Shown here: positions 60,703-64,000 of the stretch, one piece after another | Numbering within the stretch: the stretch's first letter is position 1 | Layout of the letters: each line of letters begins with the position of its first letter | NCBI RefSeq assembly: GCF_002006345.1 | Contig: NZ_LZZM01000053.1 | Coordinates: 1-64,000 of the forward strand | Direction of reading: 5' to 3' | Length of the DNA: 64,000 nt | Origin: Clostridium puniceum | GTDB taxonomy: Bacteria; Bacillota; Clostridia; Clostridiales; Clostridiaceae | Position numbers and translations under genes: made by a program | Notes under the pieces: model-generated | Seen by the model: the letters and a program-made list of their open reading frames with translations, nothing else | Databases searched by the model: none | What the model was told of the DNA's origin: nothing

Positions 60703-61509
60703 ATGTTGAAGAATATTACTATAGGGCAATATTTGCCAGGGGAATCTTTTATTCATAAATTAGATCCTAGAACAAAAATTTTAATATCCATGCTTTTTAT
60801 TGCATGTCTATTCATTATTAATAAATTTATTGGATATACTGTCATTGTTGCATTTTTATTTGCAGTTATATTAATAGCTAAGATTCCATTTAGATTTATT
60901 TTTAATGGATTAAAACCAATCTTTTTATTGGTGGCATTAACTGCAGTTTTAAATATATTTATGGGTAGAGGTCCAGAAGGAACAGAAATTTTTAGCATAG
61001 GTTTTTTAAAGGTTTATCCTGAAGGCCTAAGAGTTGCAGCTTTTATGGCTATAAGATTAGTACTGCTAATAGTAGGAACATCTTTATTGACATTAACTAC
61101 TTCACCTATTGAATTGACAGATGGTATTGAAAAATTACTCAAGCCAATTGGAAAGGAAATAGCTCATGAATTAGCGATGATGATGACAATAGCATTAAGA
61201 TTTATTCCAACATTAGTAGATGAAACCGATAAGATAATGAAAGCACAAAAGGCTAGAGGCGCTGATTTTGAGTCAGGCGGGCTTATGAAGAAGGCTAAGA
61301 GTTTAGTACCACTTTTAGTACCTTTATTCATAAGTTCTTTTAGAAGAGCTGATGAATTAGCTATGGCCATGGAGGCAAGAGGATATAGAGGTGGATCTGG
61401 AAGAACTAGAATGAAAGTATTGAGTTTTTCGTCTAAGGATGTAGTTGCTTCTATTGTGTTTGCAATTCTATGTGCATGGTGTCTACTAGTTAGATTTGTT
61501 TTTAATTAA
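60703..61509 (+). CDS. ecfT: ECF transporter transmembrane protein EcfT
   Basis: This 268-residue membrane protein has four to six hydrophobic helices and two short motifs that couple to the ATPases: KAQKARGADFE and MAMEARGYRGG (the Ala-Arg-Gly signatures). It scaffolds EcfA1 and EcfA2 and exchanges substrate-binding S units. Start ATG 60703 after GAGGAGG. Confidence 0.95.
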   Translation: MLKNITIGQYLPGESFIHKLDPRTKILISMLFIACLFIINKFIGYTVIVAFLFAVILIAKIPFRFIFNGLKPIFLLVALTAVLNIFMGRGPEGTEIFSIGFLKVYPEGLRVAAFMAIRLVLLIVGTSLLTLTTSPIELTDGIEKLLKPIGKEIAHELAMMMTIALRFIPTLVDETDKIMKAQKARGADFESGGLMKKAKSLVPLLVPLFISSFRRADELAMAMEARGYRGGSGRTRMKVLSFSSKDVVASIVFAILCAWCLLVRFVFN

Positions 61510-61524
61510 GATTAGAGGATATAA

Positions 61525-62259
61525 ATGAGAAATATAAAATTAATAATTGAATTTGATGGGAGTAACTTTTCTGGCTGGCAAAGACAACCTAAGGGAAGGA
61601 CTGTTCAGAAGGAAATAGAAATGGCAATCTTTAAGGCAACAGGTGAAGAGACAATGATTAATGGAAGCTCTAGAACTGATGCTGGTGTTCATGCACGGGA
61701 CATGGTTGCAAACTTTTTTACAAATAGTACAATACCAGGGGAGAAGTTCCGTGAAGCTATAAATACAAGATTACCAGAGGATGTATCTATTATAAAATCA
61801 GAAGAAGTAGAAGAAGATTTTCACGCTAGATATTCTTCAAAGGGAAAGACATATTCATATACCATTATTAATAGATATGAAAGATTATCCTTAGGACATC
61901 AATATTTGTATCATTGTAAATATAATTTAAACGTTGATGAAATGAGGGAAGCTTGTAAATATTTTATTGGAACTCATGATTTTAAGGCATTTATGTCTCC
62001 AGGAAGCTCTATAAAGACAACTACAAGAACTATTCAAGAACTTTATATAGAACAAAAAGGTCATAGGATAAAAATATTTATAACTGCTGATGGTTTTTTA
62101 TATAATATGGTGAGAATAATAGTAGGAACCTTAATAAAGGTTGGTAATGGAAAATTAAAGGCTGAAGATATGGAAAATATAATAAAAGAGAGGAATAGAA
62201 AACAAGCAGGTATGTGTGTTCCCCCAAATGGTTTAATATTAGAAAAAGTTTTTTATTAA
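61525..62259 (+). CDS. truA: tRNA pseudouridine synthase A
   Basis: This 244-residue enzyme makes pseudouridine at positions 38-40 of tRNA. The catalytic Asp52 is in [10 protein letters not shown] (48-57). The C-terminal block [13 protein letters not shown] is also diagnostic. It follows ecfT by 15 bases and precedes the rplM promoter. Confidence 0.96.
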   Translation: MRNIKLIIEFDGSNFSGWQRQPKGRTVQKEIEMAIFKATGEETMINGSSRTDAGVHARDMVANFFTNSTIPGEKFREAINTRLPEDVSIIKSEEVEEDFHARYSSKGKTYSYTIINRYERLSLGHQYLYHCKYNLNVDEMREACKYFIGTHDFKAFMSPGSSIKTTTRTIQELYIEQKGHRIKIFITADGFLYNMVRIIVGTLIKVGNGKLKAEDMENIIKERNRKQAGMCVPPNGLILEKVFY

Positions 62260-62273
62260 ATGGCAAAAAAATG

Positions 62274-62302
62274 TTGACACGCCCGTATGCGTGTATTATA
62301 AT
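62274..62302 (+). promoter_or_regulatory. sigma-A promoter of rplM-rpsI
   Basis: TTGACA (62274-62279), a 17-base spacer and TATAAT (62297-62302), an exact consensus match. The leader that follows is about 110 bases. Confidence 0.92.
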
Positions 62303-62321
62303 TAGTTTGTTTGTTAAAACA

Positions 62322-62363
62322 TTTATGTATATAAGATCCACTAGCCCCGGGTCTTGACATAAA
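62322..62363 (+). promoter_or_regulatory. ribosomal protein L13 leader
   Basis: TTTATGT (62322-62328) pairs with ACATAAA (62357-62363), and inside it AAGATCC (62333-62339) pairs with GGGTCTT (62349-62355), leaving loop ACTAGCCCC. The nested helices and placement before rplM match the known L13 leader of Firmicutes. Confidence 0.8.
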
Positions 62364-62416
62364 CAAATTTACTTCAAAGAAGTAAAGTATTAATGTAAGT
62401 TCAGGGAGGGAAACAG

Positions 62417-62851
62417 ATGAAATCATACATTGCTAAAGCAAGTGAAGTTCAAAGAAAATGGTATGTAGTTGATGCTGCTGGTAAGCCACTAGGTAGAGTT
62501 GCTAGCCAAGTTGCTTCAATTTTAAGAGGTAAAAACAAGCCAACATTTACACCTAATGTTGACTGCGGAGATTTTGTTATTGTTATTAACGCAGAAAAGG
62601 TTGTATTAACTGGTAAGAAATTAGATCAAAAATTATTAAGAAAGCATAGTCTTTATCCAGGCGGATTAAAGGAAACTCCTTATAGAGTAGTATTAGATAA
62701 GAAGCCTGAATTCGCTTTTGAGGAAGCAGTAAGAAGAATGCTTCCAACTGGTGTTTTAGGAAGACAAATGTTAAAGAAATTAAATGTATATAGAGGTGCT
62801 GAACATAATCATGCAGCTCAACAACCAGAAGTACTTGAATTAAAGTATTAA
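62417..62851 (+). CDS. rplM: 50S ribosomal protein L13
   Basis: This 144-residue early-assembly protein has [32 protein letters not shown] and [13 protein letters not shown]. It probably represses its own operon through the leader upstream. Start after CAGGGAGGG. Confidence 0.97.
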   Translation: MKSYIAKASEVQRKWYVVDAAGKPLGRVASQVASILRGKNKPTFTPNVDCGDFVIVINAEKVVLTGKKLDQKLLRKHSLYPGGLKETPYRVVLDKKPEFAFEEAVRRMLPTGVLGRQMLKKLNVYRGAEHNHAAQQPEVLELKY

Positions 62852-62877
62852 TACCGTCTCGGGAGGAGGAATAAGAA

Positions 62878-63270
62878 ATGGCAAAAGTTCAATACATGGG
62901 AACTGGAAGAAGAAAGAAATCAGTTGCAAGAGTAAGACTTGTACCAGGAAATGGTAAGGTTACTATAAATAAAAGAGAAATTGAAAACTTTTTTGGTTTA
63001 GAAACATTAAGAGTTATCGTAAATCAACCATTAGTTTTAACTGGAACTAAGGATAAGTTTGACGTATTAGTAAATGTTCACGGTGGTGGATTTACAGGTC
63101 AAGCAGGAGCTATTAGACATGGTATAACTAGAGCATTAGTTAAATCTGATGAAGCTTTAAAATCAGAATTAAAGAAGGCAGGTTTCTTAACAAGAGATCC
63201 AAGAATGAAGGAAAGAAAGAAATACGGTCTTAAAAAAGCAAGAAGAGCTCCTCAATTCTCAAAGAGATAA
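62878..63270 (+). CDS. rpsI: 30S ribosomal protein S9
   Basis: This 130-residue protein reaches the P-site tRNA with its C-terminal tail ending in [12 protein letters not shown]. It begins [20 protein letters not shown]. Start after GGGAGGAGG. It is the last chromosomal gene before a mobile element. Confidence 0.97.
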   Translation: MAKVQYMGTGRRKKSVARVRLVPGNGKVTINKREIENFFGLETLRVIVNQPLVLTGTKDKFDVLVNVHGGGFTGQAGAIRHGITRALVKSDEALKSELKKAGFLTRDPRMKERKKYGLKKARRAPQFSKR

Positions 63271-63285
63271 TATTTGGAGTTACAG

Positions 63286-63320
63286 AAACCCTACAAACAC
63301 AGTGTTTGCAGGGTTTTCTT
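63286..63320 (+). terminator. terminator of rplM-rpsI
   Basis: AAACCCTACAAAC (from 63286) pairs with GTTTGCAGGGTTT with one mismatch, followed by TCTT. The GC-rich base makes it stable. Confidence 0.85.
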
Positions 63321-63359
63321 ATATATAAAATCTTATGAAAACACATTATTTTTTACCTA

Positions 63360-63392
63360 TAACTAACACATAACTAACACACAACTAACAAA
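63360..63392. repeat. three tandem 11-bp repeats beside the integrase
   Basis: TAACTAACACA occurs at 63360-63370 and 63371-63381, then CAACTAACAAA at 63382-63392. The 11-bp period is about one helix turn. It lies 4 bases from the 3' end of the integrase gene, where arm-type integrase sites and attachment sites are often found. Confidence 0.6.
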
Positions 63393-63395
63393 TTA

Positions 63396-64000
63396 TTATA
63401 TTAATTCGATAGCTTTTCGAAGCTCTTCAATGTCTTTATGAGTATAAATTTTTTCAGTAGTTATGAAGCTATTATGACCAATTAATTTTTTTATAGAAGT
63501 TGAATTTGCTTCGGCATTATTCAACAAAGTAGCAAATGTATGTCTAGCATCATGTGGCTTATGAGACATTCCCAGTTGTTCCATTATAGGCAAGAATTTT
63601 TCTCTATAATAATTATCATATAGCATTTGCTCATCTTTAAAGTTAGTTACTAAATATTCATACCCTCTATTAGCTCTATTAGCCACCATATTAAAGATTT
63701 TAGGGTTAATAGGTATAATCCTGTCTTTACCTGCATCAGTCTTAATACCGCCTTTTATAGTTCTATTATCAAAATCTATATCAGAACTCTTTATTAACAG
63801 CAATTCACCGACTCTTAGACCTGTATAAATCATTATTAAAATTGTATCTACAAATGGAATTTCTTTTTCAACTTCAAACAATCTTTTTATTTCATCTGAT
63901 GAGAAAGGCTTTCTAGAAGATCCTTCTGTATTTTTACCAATATCAACATAGTCAGAGTAATCTTTTGATACTATGTCATTTTCCATGGCATATTTGAAAA
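63396..64000 (-). CDS. tyrosine recombinase/integrase (partial)
   Basis: This is the C-terminal 200 residues of a phage-type integrase; the frame is open to the window edge (FKYA precedes the first internal Met), so the N-terminus lies beyond it. Catalytic residues are visible: Arg in TGLRVGELL, the HxxR block HDARHTF, the second His in GHNSFITTE and the nucleophile Tyr in EKIYTH. It would integrate or excise a phage, ICE or island. It converges on rpsI, the usual layout when an attachment site lies between them. Confidence 0.93.
   Translation of the reverse strand, partial: FKYAMENDIVSKDYSDYVDIGKNTEGSSRKPFSSDEIKRLFEVEKEIPFVDTILIMIYTGLRVGELLLIKSSDIDFDNRTIKGGIKTDAGKDRIIPINPKIFNMVANRANRGYEYLVTNFKDEQMLYDNYYREKFLPIMEQLGMSHKPHDARHTFATLLNNAEANSTSIKKLIGHNSFITTEKIYTHKDIEELRKAIELI

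Noticed and set aside
63360-63392. Tandem AACTAACACA units as a CRISPR array
   Set aside because: Units are only 11 bases, adjacent without spacers, and there are no cas genes. Integrase binding sites fit better.

Overview
The window is about 64 kb of very AT-rich, low-GC Firmicute chromosome, almost certainly Clostridium sensu stricto. The evidence is the sporulation genes (a Gin-type sigma-G inhibitor, sigma-H), the small 2[4Fe-4S] ferredoxin, the strong AGGAGG ribosome binding sites and the clostridial layout of the ribosomal protein super-cluster. From memory the ferredoxin resembles that of the C. butyricum/C. beijerinckii group; the species is not claimed.

Layout. 1-484: end of an rRNA operon (3' end of 23S, 5S, tRNA-Phe, tRNA-Cys). 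579-2820: two reverse-strand genes, a CorA-type metal transporter and an M20-family protein. 3209-6950: a replication and signalling cluster (gin, tmk, darA, delta-prime subunit, ricT, a small HMA-like protein, ferredoxin). 7034-12525: a reverse-strand metallo-beta-lactamase-fold gene, then the CtsR-controlled stress operon ctsR-mcsA-mcsB-clpC. 12622-18903: trxB, glutaredoxin, radA, disA, a PIN/TRAM protein, ispD. 18919-25308: a T-box leader with proS-cysS-mrnC-rlmB-yacP, then sigH and tRNA-Thr. 25374-42492: tuf, rpmG-secE-nusG-rplK-rplA-rplJ-rplL, rpoB-rpoC, rpsL-rpsG-fusA and a second tuf. 42943-58736: the S10, spc and alpha ribosomal clusters with secY, adk, map, infA and rpoA. 58990-63270: the ECF transporter module (two ATPases and EcfT), truA, rplM and rpsI. 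63360-64000: the edge of an integrated element carrying a tyrosine recombinase that runs off the window.

The genes form the core growth machinery: transcription (rpoA, rpoB, rpoC, nusG, sigH), translation (about 30 ribosomal proteins, EF-Tu, EF-G, IF-1, two aminoacyl-tRNA synthetases) and protein export (secY, secE). Control elements fit this: several near-consensus sigma-A promoters, a CtsR operator, a T-box, L10, L13 and probable L1 autoregulatory RNA elements, and intrinsic terminators. DisA and DarA place a cyclic-di-AMP synthase and a receptor in the same window.

The most interesting signal is loss of active-site residues in otherwise intact genes. The McsB homologue has lost essentially all arginines that bind ATP in phosphagen kinases, and also the phosphoarginine pocket. 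The neighbouring divergent metallo-beta-lactamase-fold protein has lost nearly all metal ligands. The M20 protein has lost about three of five. ClpC keeps the glutamates that dock phosphoarginine. Other points for follow-up are structured leaders before rpoB, rpsL, rpsG and rpsJ, a displaced ribosome binding site and mini-cistron before nusG, two tuf copies that read as identical, and an 11-bp repeat array beside the integrase.
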